64,000 nucleotides of DNA from positions 620,001 through 684,000 of the forward strand of contig CAWHNT010000047.1 of assembly GCA_963830775.1 (NCBI GenBank), in the 5' to 3' direction. Positions 7,778-16,038 of the stretch are shown in pieces. Each line of letters starts with the position of its first letter. The stretch's first letter is position 1. The notes beneath the pieces were generated by a model. It worked only from the letters and a program-made list of their open reading frames with translations. It made no database searches and was not told the origin of the DNA. Source of the DNA: CAWHNT01 sp963830775. Its GTDB lineage: Bacteria; Pseudomonadota; Alphaproteobacteria; Geminicoccales; Geminicoccaceae. A program made the position numbers and the translations under genes.

Positions 7778-8430
7778 GGCTGATATTGCTGGGACCGCCG
7801 GGGGCTGGGAAGGGTACCCAGGCCGCGTGGCTGAGGGACACCTACCGGATCCCGCAGCTCTCGACCGGGGAGATGCTGCGCGCGGCGGTGGCCAAGGGCA
7901 CCGAGGTTGGCCGTGAGGCCAAGGCGGTGATGGAGCGCGGTGCCCTGGTCTCGGACGAGATCATCAACCGCATCGTCGCCGAGCGGATCGACGAGCCGGA
8001 CTGTGCCGACGGCTTCATCCTCGACGGGTTTCCGCGCACCACCGCCCAGGCCGAGGCGCTGGACCGGATGCTGGAGGAGCGCGGCCTGCATCTCGATGCG
8101 GTGATCGAGTTCGCCGTCGACAATGCGGCCCTGGTCGAGCGTATCGCCGGCCGGTTCTCCTGCGCCAAGTGCGGTACCGGCTATCACGACACGTTCAAGC
8201 CCACCGCCGTGCCGGGCGTGTGCGATGTCTGCGGCAGCACCGAGTTCGTGCGCCGGAAGGACGACAATGCCGAGACCGTGAAGGCACGGCTCGAGGCCTA
8301 CGACGCTCAGACGGCACCCCTGCTGCCATACTACCGGGCCAAGAGCCTGGTCCGCACGGTGGACGGGATGGGCTCGATCGGCGCCGTGCAGGCGGCGGTC
8401 TCCCAGGCGCTCGCGGGCGCCGGGCATTGA
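7774..8430 (+). CDS. adk: Adenylate kinase, long form with zinc-type lid
   Basis: A 218-residue cytoplasmic adenylate kinase (ATP + AMP to 2 ADP). The P-loop GPPGAGKGTQ lies at residues 7-16, the AMP-binding LSTGEMLRAAV follows, and FILDGFPRT is the conserved central motif. The LID carries two cysteine pairs (CAKC and CDVC, about residues 130-152), the pattern of zinc-binding lids. The start overlaps the secY stop (ATGA). Its stop codon lies inside the -35 element of the promoter for the following genes. Confidence 0.97.
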   Translation: MRLILLGPPGAGKGTQAAWLRDTYRIPQLSTGEMLRAAVAKGTEVGREAKAVMERGALVSDEIINRIVAERIDEPDCADGFILDGFPRTTAQAEALDRMLEERGLHLDAVIEFAVDNAALVERIAGRFSCAKCGTGYHDTFKPTAVPGVCDVCGSTEFVRRKDDNAETVKARLEAYDAQTAPLLPYYRAKSLVRTVDGMGSIGAVQAAVSQALAGAGH

Positions 8431-8454
8431 CACCGGAGGTTTGGCCCCTATAAT
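8427..8454 (+). promoter_or_regulatory. Near-consensus sigma70 promoter for rpsM-rpsK-rpoA-rplQ
   Basis: TTGACA at 8427-8432 and TATAAT at 8449-8454 are separated by 16 bases. Both hexamers are exact consensus matches, rare in such GC-rich DNA. The -35 overlaps the adk stop codon, and the rpsM start lies 77 bases downstream of the -10. Known biology: sigma70-type promoters use these elements at 16-18 base spacing. Inference: the alpha-operon part of the cluster can be transcribed independently of the upstream genes. Confidence 0.8.
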
Positions 8455-8531
8455 CCCGGCGCCCTTTCGACCGGGCCCTGCTGAACGCTGGGGCCTGTGC
8501 TGCCGGCGGCCGGCAATCTGAGGAGAGACAC

Positions 8532-8912
8532 GTGGCGCGTATCGCGGGAGTGAATGTCCCGAGCCAGAAGCCTGTTTGGATCGCGCTCACCTATATCTAT
8601 GGCGTGGGTCAGACGACGTCGCGCAGGATCCTGACTGATGCCGCGATCCCGCTCCAGCGCCGGGTCAGCGAGCTGACCGAGGCCGAGCTGGCACGGATTC
8701 GCGACAAGATCGACAAGGAGCTCAAGGTCGAGGGTGACCTCCGCCGCGAGGTCGCCATGAGCATCAAGCGGCTCATGGATCTCGGCTGCTATCGCGGCCT
8801 GCGTCATCGCCGCGGCCTGCCGGTCCGCGGTCAGCGCACCCACACCAATGCCCGCACCCGCAAGGGCAAGGCTCGTCCCATCGCCGGCAAGAAGAAGGCG
8901 ACGAAGAAGTAG
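8532..8912 (+). CDS. rpsM: 30S ribosomal protein S13
   Basis: A 126-residue S13 of the 30S head, which contacts tRNA and bridges to the 50S subunit. ARIAGVNVPSQKPVWIALTY and RGLRHRRGLPVRGQRTHTNA are diagnostic, and the tail is lysine-rich. Translation begins at GTG preceded by a GAGGAGA ribosome binding site. rpmJ, found here in many other bacteria, is absent, as is usual in Alphaproteobacteria. Confidence 0.96.
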   Translation: MARIAGVNVPSQKPVWIALTYIYGVGQTTSRRILTDAAIPLQRRVSELTEAELARIRDKIDKELKVEGDLRREVAMSIKRLMDLGCYRGLRHRRGLPVRGQRTHTNARTRKGKARPIAGKKKATKK

Positions 8913-8915
8913 GCC

Positions 8916-9308
8916 ATGGCAACTGAAACCGGACAGCGCGTTCGTCGCCGCGAGCGCAAGAACATCACCGCTGGCGTGGCGCACGTGAACGCCAGCTTCA
9001 ACAACACCATGATCACCATCACCGACGCCCAGGGCAACACGATCGCCTGGTCGAGCTCGGGCTCGCAGGGCTTCAAGGGCTCGCGCAAGAGCACGCCGTT
9101 CGCCGCCCAGGTCGCCGCCGAGCAGGCCGGCCGCAAGGCCATGGAGCACGGCATGCGCTCGCTCGAGATCCAGGTGAAGGGCCCTGGCTCGGGGCGGGAG
9201 TCGGCGCTCAGGGCCCTGCAGGCGGTGGGCTTCCAGATCGGCTCGATCCGGGACGTGACGCCGATCCCGCACAACGGATGCCGGCCGCGCAAGCGCCGTC
9301 GCGTCTGA
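8916..9308 (+). CDS. rpsK: 30S ribosomal protein S11
   Basis: A 130-residue S11 of the 30S platform, near the mRNA exit and E site. It carries GVAHVNASFNNTMITITDAQ and the closing IRDVTPIPHNGCRPRKRRRV, among the most conserved ribosomal protein sequences. rpsD, which often follows rpsK elsewhere, is absent; an 85-base gap containing a strong hairpin leads directly to rpoA. Confidence 0.96.
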   Translation: MATETGQRVRRRERKNITAGVAHVNASFNNTMITITDAQGNTIAWSSSGSQGFKGSRKSTPFAAQVAAEQAGRKAMEHGMRSLEIQVKGPGSGRESALRALQAVGFQIGSIRDVTPIPHNGCRPRKRRRV

Positions 9309-9325
9309 GCGTCGTTCTTATGTGT

Positions 9326-9367
9326 GGGCGAGGGGCCTCGGGCAATGTGCCCGCGGCCCTCTCGCCC
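9326..9367 (+). terminator. Strong GC hairpin between rpsK and rpoA
   Basis: The arms GGGCGAGGGGCC (9326-9337) and GGCCCTCTCGCCC (ending 9367) pair with a single bulged A, and a nested GGGC/GCCC hairpin sits inside. Only three T residues follow (9368-9370) before CGTTCG. It resembles an intrinsic terminator or attenuator, but a transcript reaching rpoA must read through it, so it may instead moderate rpoA output or act as an RNA processing site. The function is inferred from structure only. Confidence 0.5.
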
Positions 9368-9393
9368 TTTCGTTCGTGAAGTGAGGTAGTGCC

Positions 9394-10410
9394 TTGATTC
9401 AGAAGAACTGGCAGGACCTGATCAAGCCGCAGCGGCTGGACGTGCAGCCGGGTCGCAGGCCCGACCGCGAGGCCGTCCTGGTGGTCGAGCCGCTCGAGCG
9501 CGGCTTCGGCATCACGCTTGGCAATGCGCTCCGGCGCGTCCTCCTCTCCGCGCTGCAGGGCGCCGCGATCACCGCGATCCAGATCGAGGGCGTGCTGCAC
9601 GAGTTCTCGACCATCGCCGGCGTGCGCGAGGATGTGACCGACATCGTGCTGAACCTGAAGGCCCTGGGCCTGAGGATGCACAGCGACACGCCCAAGCGCA
9701 TGCAGCTCAAGGCCGAGGGCCCCTGCATCGTCACCGCCGGCATGATCGAGACGCCGCACGACATCGAGATCATGGACCCCGACCACGTCATCTGCCACGT
9801 CGACAAGGGCGGCAAGCTCTCGATGGAGATGACGATTCAGATCGGCAAGGGCTACGTCCCGGCCTCGATGCTCAAGGCCGAGGATGCGCCCATCGGCCTG
9901 ATCGCCGTCGACGCGATCTACAGCCCGGTGCGCAAGGTCGCCTACAAGGTCGACAATGCCCGCGTCGGGCAGCAGACCGACTATGACCGCCTGACGATCC
10001 AGATCGAGACCGACGGCTCGGTCGGCCCCGAGGATGCCGTTGGCCTGGCCGCCCGGATCATCCAGGACCAGCTCTCGCTGTTCGTGAACTTCGAGGAGCC
10101 CCATCTGGCGCAGCCGATGGAGCGCCGGCCGGAGCTGCCGTTCAACCCGAACCTGCTGCGCAAGGTCGACGAGCTCGAGCTCTCGGTCCGCTCGGCCAAC
10201 TGCCTGAAGAACGACAACATCGTCTATATCGGCGATCTCGTGCAGAAGACCGAGGCCGAGATGCTGCGGACTCCGAACTTCGGCCGCAAGTCCCTGAACG
10301 AGATCAAGGAAGTCCTGACCCAGATGGGCCTCCATCTCGGGATGGAGGTCACGGGCTGGCCGCCGGAGAACATCGAGGAGCTGGCGCGCAAGGTCGAGGA
10401 GCCGTTCTAG
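9394..10410 (+). CDS. rpoA: RNA polymerase alpha subunit
   Basis: A 338-residue alpha subunit. The N-terminal assembly domain has PLERGFGITLGNALRRVLLS. The C-terminal domain, which contacts UP elements and activators, has LSVRSANCLKNDNIVYIGDL and the FGRKSLNEIKEVL helix. The best start is TTG at 9394 (read as MIQKNWQDLIKPQ), preceded by GTGAGGTAG; this N-terminus matches alphaproteobacterial RpoA. A TTG start behind a strong hairpin suggests output is held below that of the neighbouring ribosomal genes. Confidence 0.97.
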   Translation: MIQKNWQDLIKPQRLDVQPGRRPDREAVLVVEPLERGFGITLGNALRRVLLSALQGAAITAIQIEGVLHEFSTIAGVREDVTDIVLNLKALGLRMHSDTPKRMQLKAEGPCIVTAGMIETPHDIEIMDPDHVICHVDKGGKLSMEMTIQIGKGYVPASMLKAEDAPIGLIAVDAIYSPVRKVAYKVDNARVGQQTDYDRLTIQIETDGSVGPEDAVGLAARIIQDQLSLFVNFEEPHLAQPMERRPELPFNPNLLRKVDELELSVRSANCLKNDNIVYIGDLVQKTEAEMLRTPNFGRKSLNEIKEVLTQMGLHLGMEVTGWPPENIEELARKVEEPF

Positions 10411-10428
10411 GCCGCGTTTGCAGACCCG

Positions 10429-10454
10429 GGGCCGGGCAGTCGGATGTCCGGCCC
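10429..10454 (+). terminator. Hairpin between rpoA and rplQ
   Basis: GGGCCGG (10429-10435) and CCGGCCC (10448-10454) form a perfect 7-bp stem with a 12-base loop, just after rpoA. No convincing T-run follows (GCCTTCTTAGG). It may be a weak attenuator or a structure that protects mRNA ends, since rplQ lies 55 bases downstream on the same strand and no separate promoter is obvious. Confidence 0.35.
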
Positions 10455-10508
10455 GCCTTCTTAGGCACGGCCGTTGGCCCTCTTGCTGAATGAGCTGGGA
10501 GTAGAAAG

Positions 10509-10937
10509 ATGCGTCACGCCATGCGCGGCCGGCGATTCAGCCGGGAGACATCCCACCGCCTCGCCATGTTCGCGAACCTGGCCCAGGCGCTGGTCAAGCA
10601 CGAGCAGATCGTGACCACGCTGCCCAAAGCGAAGGAGCTGCGTCCGATCGTCGAGAAGCTGATCACGATCGGCAAGCGCGGCGACCTGCACGGCCGCCGC
10701 CTGCTGATCGCCCGCACGCGCTCGGAAGCGACCGCAGCCAAGATCATCGACACGCTGGGGCCCCGCTACAAGGCACGGCCCGGCGGCTACTGCCGCATCC
10801 TCAAGGCCGGCTTCCGCTACGGCGACAACGCGCCGATGGCCGTAATCGAGCTCGTGGACCGCGACGTCGACGCCAAGGGCCAGGACAGCGGCCCGGTGCA
10901 GGTGGCCGAGGACGAGGGGGCTGCGGCCGCCGCTTGA
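10509..10937 (+). CDS. rplQ: 50S ribosomal protein L17
   Basis: A 142-residue L17, near the polypeptide exit region of the 50S subunit. MRHAMRGRRFSRETSHRLAM and VTTLPKAKELRPIVEKLIT are signature segments. The C-terminal ~20 residues are an acidic, alanine-rich tail beyond the core, as in several alphaproteobacteria. The stop lies in a GCCGCC/GGCGGC inverted repeat (10926-10943) with no T-run after it, so there is no clear terminator at the end of the ribosomal cluster. Confidence 0.95.
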   Translation: MRHAMRGRRFSRETSHRLAMFANLAQALVKHEQIVTTLPKAKELRPIVEKLITIGKRGDLHGRRLLIARTRSEATAAKIIDTLGPRYKARPGGYCRILKAGFRYGDNAPMAVIELVDRDVDAKGQDSGPVQVAEDEGAAAAA

Positions 10938-10978
10938 GGCGGCACCCTTGCCCTAGCATGGCCCCGAAAGGCCCGGAA

Positions 10979-11470
10979 ATGACCCGCATCACCCCCTGCC
11001 TGTGGTTCGACGGCAATGCCGAGGAGGCGGCGCGCTTCTGGTGCGAGCTGCTGCCGGACAGCCGCATCACTCATATAGGCCACGCGCCGGGCGACAATCC
11101 GAGCACCGCCGAGGGCGCGGTGCTGACGGTCGAGTTCGAGCTGATGGGGCAGCCCTTCATGGGGCTGAATGGCGGGCCGCAGTTCAAGTTCTCTGAAGCC
11201 GTATCGCTCATGGTCCCGTGCGAGACACAGGCCGAGATCGACCGGCTGTGGGCTGCGCTGATCGTCGACGGTGGGCGGGAGATCGAGTGCGGATGGCTGA
11301 AGGACCGCTTCGGGATGGCCTGGCAGATCGTGCCCACCCGCATGATGGAGATCCTGCGGGCGGGCGAGCCTGAAGGGCGCAAGCGCGCCTTTGCGGCGAT
11401 GATGACCATGAAGAAATTCGACATCGCCGCGGTCGAGCGGGCCTACGCAGGAACAGCTGTCACGGCCTGA
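10979..11470 (+). CDS. VOC-fold protein (PhnB / 3-dmu-9_3-mt-like)
   Basis: A 163-residue protein of the vicinal-oxygen-chelate superfamily, the subgroup annotated as PhnB-like or '3-demethylubiquinone-9 3-methyltransferase domain'. MTRITPCLWFDGNAEEAARF, the LNGGPQFKFSEAVSLMVPCE strand and DRFGMAWQIVPTRMMEIL are typical of that family. The substrate is unknown; the methyltransferase name is historical and not supported by this fold. I chose the ATG at 10979 because the family begins right there; upstream in-frame starts overlap rplQ. It looks like a stand-alone gene. Confidence 0.8.
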   Translation: MTRITPCLWFDGNAEEAARFWCELLPDSRITHIGHAPGDNPSTAEGAVLTVEFELMGQPFMGLNGGPQFKFSEAVSLMVPCETQAEIDRLWAALIVDGGREIECGWLKDRFGMAWQIVPTRMMEILRAGEPEGRKRAFAAMMTMKKFDIAAVERAYAGTAVTA

Positions 11471-11624
11471 ACGCCGCCGCGCTCAGCCGCCCTCGACGTT
11501 CGGCGCAGCCGCATCGTTCAAAGCATGAACGTCGGCGCATCCTGCACGACGCCATGGATCCCGAGCGGCATGTCCGGGGCACGGAGCAGGACGGCTATGA
11601 GGCCGCCTGCTCCGGCCTTCCGGG

Positions 11625-12887
11625 TTACGCCCGAGCTGAGCGACGACCGGGGTCCGCCGTACGGCCGACCGGGTGCCGTGGCGGGCGCTGCTGCTGGCGG
11701 CTGGCCGGTCTCGCCGGCCCGCGCCGCGCATGCCTGCCGTTCGCGATGTGCGCCGCGTGGTAGGGGTGATCCTGGTCCACCGGCACCGGCTGGCGGATCA
11801 CCTTCTCGATGTCGCGGAGATACTCGGTCTCCTCGGCATCGCAGAACGAGATGGCGAAGCCCGTGGCCCCGGCACGCGCGGTGCGGCCGATGCGGTGGAC
11901 GTAGCTCTCCGGCTCGTTCGGCAGGTCGAAGTTGATCACATGCGTGATCCCGTCGACGTCGATACCCCGGGCGGCGATATCGGTTGCAACCAGCACCCGG
12001 ACGTGGCCGGCACGGAAATCCTCGAGCGCCCTCTGCCGGGCACCTTGGGACTTGTTGCCGTGGATGGCGTCGGCGCGCACGCCGTGCTTCGCCAGCTGCT
12101 CGGCAATCCGGTTGGCGCCGTGCTTGGTGCGGCTGAACACGAGCGCACGCTCGATGCTCTCGTCCTGCAGCAGCTCGGCCAGGAGTGCCCGCTTGTTCGC
12201 CGTCTCGACGAACAGGATCCGCTGCTCGACCTTCTCGGCCGTCGAGGCGGCAGGTGTCACCTCGACCCGTGCCGGGTCGCGCAGCAGCCCGTTGGCGATC
12301 TGCGTCACCGCCTCCGGCATGGTGGCCGAGAACAGCAGCGTGTGGCGCTGCCTCGGCAGCATGGCGACGATCCGGCGCACGGCGTGGATGAAGCCCATGT
12401 CGAGCATGCGGTCGGCCTCGTCCAGGACGAAGGCCTCAACGCCGTCGAGCTGAATATGCCGCTGTTCGATGAGGTCGAGCAGGCGGCCCGGCGTGGCGAC
12501 CAGGATGTCGACGCCGCGCGCCAGAGCCTTCACCTGCGGATTCTGGCCCACGCCGCCGAACACGGCGGTCCGGCTCAGGCGAGCGTTGCGGCCGTAGGTG
12601 GCGAAGAATTCCAGGATCTGGATCGCCAGCTCGCGGGTAGGCGTCAGCACCAGGAGACGCGCGGAACGCGGCTGCGGACGCCGATTGGCCTCCACCAGGC
12701 GCTGCAGGAGCGGCAGCGCGAAGGCCGCCGTCTTGCCGGTTCCGGTCTGGGCGATGCCCAGCAGGTCCTTGCCTTCCAGGAGGAGCGGGATGGCGGCCGC
12801 CTGGATCGGCGTCGGCACGGTGTAGCCCTCGGCCTCAAGGGCGCGCAGGAGCGGCTGGGCCAGGTTAAGGTCGGAAAAAGAAGTCAT
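11625..12887 (-). CDS. rhlE: DEAD-box ATP-dependent RNA helicase, RhlE type
   Basis: A 420-residue cytoplasmic RNA helicase with a two-RecA-domain core. In order: the Q motif (PTPIQAAAIPLLLEGKDLLG), Walker A AQTGTGKT, PTRELA, VATPGRLLDL, DEAD, SAT, and in domain 2 VLVATDIAARGIDV and HRIGRTARAG. The tail is short, basic and rich in Arg, Pro and Gln, as in RhlE-type helicases involved in RNA turnover and ribosome maturation. The ATG at 12887 starts MTSFSDLNLAQ, the normal family N-terminus; longer in-frame starts add unrelated sequence. It converges on the VOC gene. Confidence 0.92.
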   Translation of the reverse strand: MTSFSDLNLAQPLLRALEAEGYTVPTPIQAAAIPLLLEGKDLLGIAQTGTGKTAAFALPLLQRLVEANRRPQPRSARLLVLTPTRELAIQILEFFATYGRNARLSRTAVFGGVGQNPQVKALARGVDILVATPGRLLDLIEQRHIQLDGVEAFVLDEADRMLDMGFIHAVRRIVAMLPRQRHTLLFSATMPEAVTQIANGLLRDPARVEVTPAASTAEKVEQRILFVETANKRALLAELLQDESIERALVFSRTKHGANRIAEQLAKHGVRADAIHGNKSQGARQRALEDFRAGHVRVLVATDIAARGIDVDGITHVINFDLPNEPESYVHRIGRTARAGATGFAISFCDAEETEYLRDIEKVIRQPVPVDQDHPYHAAHIANGRHARRGPARPASRQQQRPPRHPVGRTADPGRRSARA

Positions 12888-13123
12888 TCTTGCTTTCAAT
12901 GTCGTTGGCACGACGCTGGCCGGGCTTCGAGCCGGGCACGGCGCCGCGTCAGGAGCCTCGCGAGCGAGGCTCTTTGGCTGCCCGGCATGCGCGCGCTGCC
13001 TGGGCGGGTGTAGGGGGGAAGCATCTCGGGGCGGAGTAGCCGGCGGAGGATCCACCGGAACGCCTGCACGCTGCCACGAGGCAGAGGCCGAACGGCCTCA
13101 CGCACATAGATGGACCCGCGAGC

Positions 13124-13537
13124 TCAGGAAATCAATCTTTTCGCTCGCCTGCACGGCGCTAGGCCGGCTGAAGCGGGCCCAGCTCGTCGATCCGCCGCTC
13201 CAGCCGCTCCAGCTTCTGACGCTGCCGATCCTGCTGTGCGGGGAGGGCCGCTGCGTGAGGTTCTGCACGCTGTGGTCGAGGGGGTGATTGTGGACGGAAC
13301 CTCCATGTGGGCCTTTGAGTTCGTCGATCTCGTTGTTTTCTGACGCTGCCGGTCCTGCTGACCGGCCAGGGCGCGCACCTCGCCGGTGAGGTTCTGCACG
13401 CTGTGGTCCAGGCGCCGGATGATCGCGGACTGAACCTCCATGTCGGCCTTGAGGTCGCCGATATCCGCGATCACGCGGTCGAGCTTGTCGTCAAGGCGAC
13501 GCAGAAAGGCCAGGGTGTGGCTTTCGAGATCGGACAT
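13124..13537 (-). CDS. Small coiled-coil protein, 3' part disturbed by an internal duplication
   Basis: The first ~60 residues form an amphipathic helix (SHTLAFLRRLDDKLDRVIAD, then a heptad pattern to LAGQQDRQRQK), like many small alphaproteobacterial coiled-coil proteins of unknown function. After QRQK the frame turns into low-complexity sequence. The normal ending seems to survive downstream in another frame as KLERLERRIDELGPLQPA with a stop at 13159-13161. A degenerate out-of-frame duplication in between separates the two. Either the gene is broken or it encodes an elongated product. The start is ATG at 13537 (MSDLES). No function can be assigned. Confidence 0.45.
   Translation of the reverse strand: MSDLESHTLAFLRRLDDKLDRVIADIGDLKADMEVQSAIIRRLDHSVQNLTGEVRALAGQQDRQRQKTTRSTNSKAHMEVPSTITPSTTACRTSRSGPPRTAGSAASEAGAAGAADRRAGPASAGLAPCRRAKRLIS
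13214..13462. repeat. Imperfect ~125-131 bp tandem duplication inside the coiled-coil ORF
   Basis: The block containing TTCTGACGCTGCC, then GAGGTTCTGCACGCTGTGGTC, then GAACCTCCATGT occurs twice, at about 13214-13322 and 13338-13450. The offset between matching bases drifts from 124 to 131, so small indels have accumulated since the duplication. The offset is not a multiple of three at the 5' side, which explains the frame loss in the host ORF. Confidence 0.7.
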
Positions 13538-13573
13538 CGTCACTCTCGCTGGTCCAGCCCCATACTAGCTAGC

Positions 13574-15247
13574 TCAGGACTTGGTAGCCAGCGACGGCAT
13601 GCTGAGCCCATGCTCCCGCGCACAGGCAATCGCCTCCTCATACCCTGCATCGGCATGGCGCATCACGCCGGTGGCGGGGTCGTTCCACAGCACCCGCTCG
13701 ATCCGCCGTGCCGCCTCGGGTGTCCCGTCGCAGACGATCACCATGCCGGAGTGCTGCGAGTAGCCCATGCCGACCCCGCCGCCGTGATGCAGCGAGACCC
13801 AGGTGGCACCCGAGGCACAGTTGAGGAGCGCGTTCAGCAGCGGCCAGTCGGAGACGGCGTCCGAGCCATCCTTCATGGCCTCGGTCTCGCGGTTCGGGCT
13901 GGCGACGCTGCCGCTGTCCAGATGGTCGCGGCCGATGACGATCGGCGCCTCCAGCTCGCCGTTCGCCACCATCTCGTTGAAGGCGAGCCCCAGCCGGTGC
14001 CGGTCGCCCAAGCCCACCCAGCAGATCCGCGCCGGCAGGCCCTGGAAGCTGATCCGCTCCTTCGCCATGTCGAGCCAGTGGTGCAGGTGGCGATGCTCGG
14101 GCAGCAGCTCGCGGACCTTGGCGTCGGTCTTCCAGATGTCCTCGGGGTTGCCGGAAAGGGCTGCCCAGCGGAACGGACCGATGCCGCGGCAGAAGAGCGG
14201 ACGGACATAGGCCGGCACGAAGCCCGGGAAGTCGAAGGCGTCGGCGACACCCTCGTCCTTCGCCATCTGGCGGATGTTGTTGCCGTAATCGAGCGTCGGC
14301 ACGCCCGCCCGGTGCAGGTCGAGCATGGCCCTGACATGCACGGCCATGGACTCCTTGGCCGCCTTCTCCGTCCCCTTGGGGTCGCGCTCCCGCCGCTCCT
14401 GCCACTCCTCCAGCGTCCATCCCGCCGGCAGGTAGCCATTGAGCGGGTCGTGCGCGCTGGTCTGGTCGGTCACCACGTCAGGCCGCACTCCGCGGCGCAC
14501 CAGCTCCGGCAGCAGCTCCGCCGCATTGCCCAGGAGCCCTACCGACAGCGGCTTCCGCTCCCTGCAGGAGCGCTCGATCATCGTCAGCGCCTCGTCGAGG
14601 TCGCCAGCCTGCGCATCGAGATACCGGGTCCGCAGCCGCATCTCGATCCGCGACGGCTGGCACTCGATCGCCAGCACCGAGGCCCCGGCCATGGTCCCCG
14701 CCAGCGGCTGCGCCCCGCCCATGCCGCCCAGCCCGGCGGTCAGGATCCACTTACCCCCGAGATCGCCGCCATAATGCCGCCGCCCGACCTCGACGAAGGT
14801 CTCGTAGGTACCCTGCACGATCCCCTGGCTGCCGATATAGATCCAGGATCCGGCCGTCATCTGGCCGTACATCATGAGCCCCTTGCGATCGAGCTCATGG
14901 AAATGGTCCCAGCTCGCCCAGGCCGGCACCAGGTTCGAGTTCGCGATCAGCACGCGCGGCGCATCGGCATGGGTCCTGAAGATGCCCACCGGCTTCCCCG
15001 ACTGCACCAGCAGCGTCTCGTCCGCCTCCAGCTCCCGCAAGCTAGCCACAATCCGATCGAAGCTCTCCCAATCCCGCGCCGCCCGCCCGATCCCGCCATA
15101 GACGACCAGCTCCTCCGGCCGCTCGGCCACCTCCGGGTCGAGATTGTTCATCAGCATCCGCAACGGTGCTTCGGTGAGCCAGCTCTTCGCACTGATCTCC
15201 GTCCCACGCGGTGCTCTGATCCGCCGCGCGTTGTCGAGCCTCGTCAT
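13574..15247 (-). CDS. hutU: Urocanate hydratase
   Basis: A 557-residue urocanase, which uses tightly bound NAD+ to convert urocanate to imidazolone propionate, the second step of histidine degradation. Visible landmarks are YIGSQGIVQGTYETF, the GLGGMGGAQPLAGTMAG NAD-binding loop, VVTDQTSAHDPLNGYLPAG, and the active-site region ARICWVGLGDRHRLGLAFNE with IGRDHLDSGSVASPNRETEA. The length is normal. I chose the ATG at 15247, which overlaps the hutG stop by four bases; a longer frame would add 28 unrelated residues. It is the last gene of hutIHGU. Confidence 0.96.
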   Translation of the reverse strand: MTRLDNARRIRAPRGTEISAKSWLTEAPLRMLMNNLDPEVAERPEELVVYGGIGRAARDWESFDRIVASLRELEADETLLVQSGKPVGIFRTHADAPRVLIANSNLVPAWASWDHFHELDRKGLMMYGQMTAGSWIYIGSQGIVQGTYETFVEVGRRHYGGDLGGKWILTAGLGGMGGAQPLAGTMAGASVLAIECQPSRIEMRLRTRYLDAQAGDLDEALTMIERSCRERKPLSVGLLGNAAELLPELVRRGVRPDVVTDQTSAHDPLNGYLPAGWTLEEWQERRERDPKGTEKAAKESMAVHVRAMLDLHRAGVPTLDYGNNIRQMAKDEGVADAFDFPGFVPAYVRPLFCRGIGPFRWAALSGNPEDIWKTDAKVRELLPEHRHLHHWLDMAKERISFQGLPARICWVGLGDRHRLGLAFNEMVANGELEAPIVIGRDHLDSGSVASPNRETEAMKDGSDAVSDWPLLNALLNCASGATWVSLHHGGGVGMGYSQHSGMVIVCDGTPEAARRIERVLWNDPATGVMRHADAGYEEAIACAREHGLSMPSLATKS

Positions 15248-16038
15248 CGCTCGCTCCTCGCCCAGTCCAGCGCCGTCTCGATCTGGTGCCGCAGATGCAC
15301 CTGGAGCGGGGCCGCCAGCGCCGGGTCCCACAGGCCGGGACGGGCTTCGTCGGTGTAGCCGCGCTGGGCCAGCTCCATCTGCACGGCGTGAATGCCGTCG
15401 GCCGGGCGGCCGTAGTGGCGGGTGATCCAGCCGCCTTTGAAGCGGCCGTCGACCACCCAGCTGAACCCGCTCTCCTGGCAGACGGCGTTCAAGGCCTCGC
15501 GCAAGGCGGGATCGCAGCTCAAGCCGCCATTGGTGCCGAGGTTCAGGATCGGCAGCTCGCCCGGGAAGAGGCGCGGCACGCGGGAGCGGATGGAGTGGGC
15601 ATCATAGAGGACCACGCGCGGGTAGCGGGCGCGCAGGCGCTGGAGCTCGGCGGCCAGCGCCTCGTGATAAGGGTCGAACCAGGTGGCACGCCGCCGGGCG
15701 ACCTCGGCAGGGCCGGGAGACGAGCCGTCCCGATAGAGCGGATCGCCGTCGAACGTGGTGCTCGGCACCAGGCCGGTCACCGGTTGGCCGGGGTAGAGCG
15801 AGGCGCCGGAGGGATCGCGGTTCACGTCCACGACGGTGCGGGAGATGCGCGTGCGGACGGTCGTGATGCCGAGCTCGGCGGCGAAACCGTAGAGGCGATG
15901 CACGCTCCAGTCGGTATCGAGGCGGCCGATCCCGGGCGTGACGAGGCTCCACTCGATCGCGTCCGGGATGTCCGTGCCGGTATGGGGCAGGCTCAGCAGG
16001 AGCGGTGCCGAGCCTCGCTTGACCTCGAGCCAGCTCAT
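15244..16038 (-). CDS. hutG: N-formylglutamate deformylase
   Basis: A 264-residue N-formylglutamate amidohydrolase, which hydrolyses N-formyl-L-glutamate to glutamate and formate. LLLSLPHTGTDIPD, VVDVNRDPSGASLYPGQ and VVLYDAHSIRSRVPRLFPGE contain the metal-binding histidine and acidic residues of this zinc hydrolase family. KGGWITRHYGRPADGIHAVQ near the C-terminus is also conserved. It overlaps hutH and hutU by four bases on either side. With hutF present this enzyme, not a formiminoglutamase, completes the pathway. Confidence 0.94.
   Translation of the reverse strand: MSWLEVKRGSAPLLLSLPHTGTDIPDAIEWSLVTPGIGRLDTDWSVHRLYGFAAELGITTVRTRISRTVVDVNRDPSGASLYPGQPVTGLVPSTTFDGDPLYRDGSSPGPAEVARRRATWFDPYHEALAAELQRLRARYPRVVLYDAHSIRSRVPRLFPGELPILNLGTNGGLSCDPALREALNAVCQESGFSWVVDGRFKGGWITRHYGRPADGIHAVQMELAQRGYTDEARPGLWDPALAAPLQVHLRHQIETALDWARSER

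Noticed and set aside
13403..15358. 651-residue + strand frame opposite hutU
   Set aside because: It has no recognisable domains, whereas the - strand frame is a complete urocanase with normal operon overlaps.
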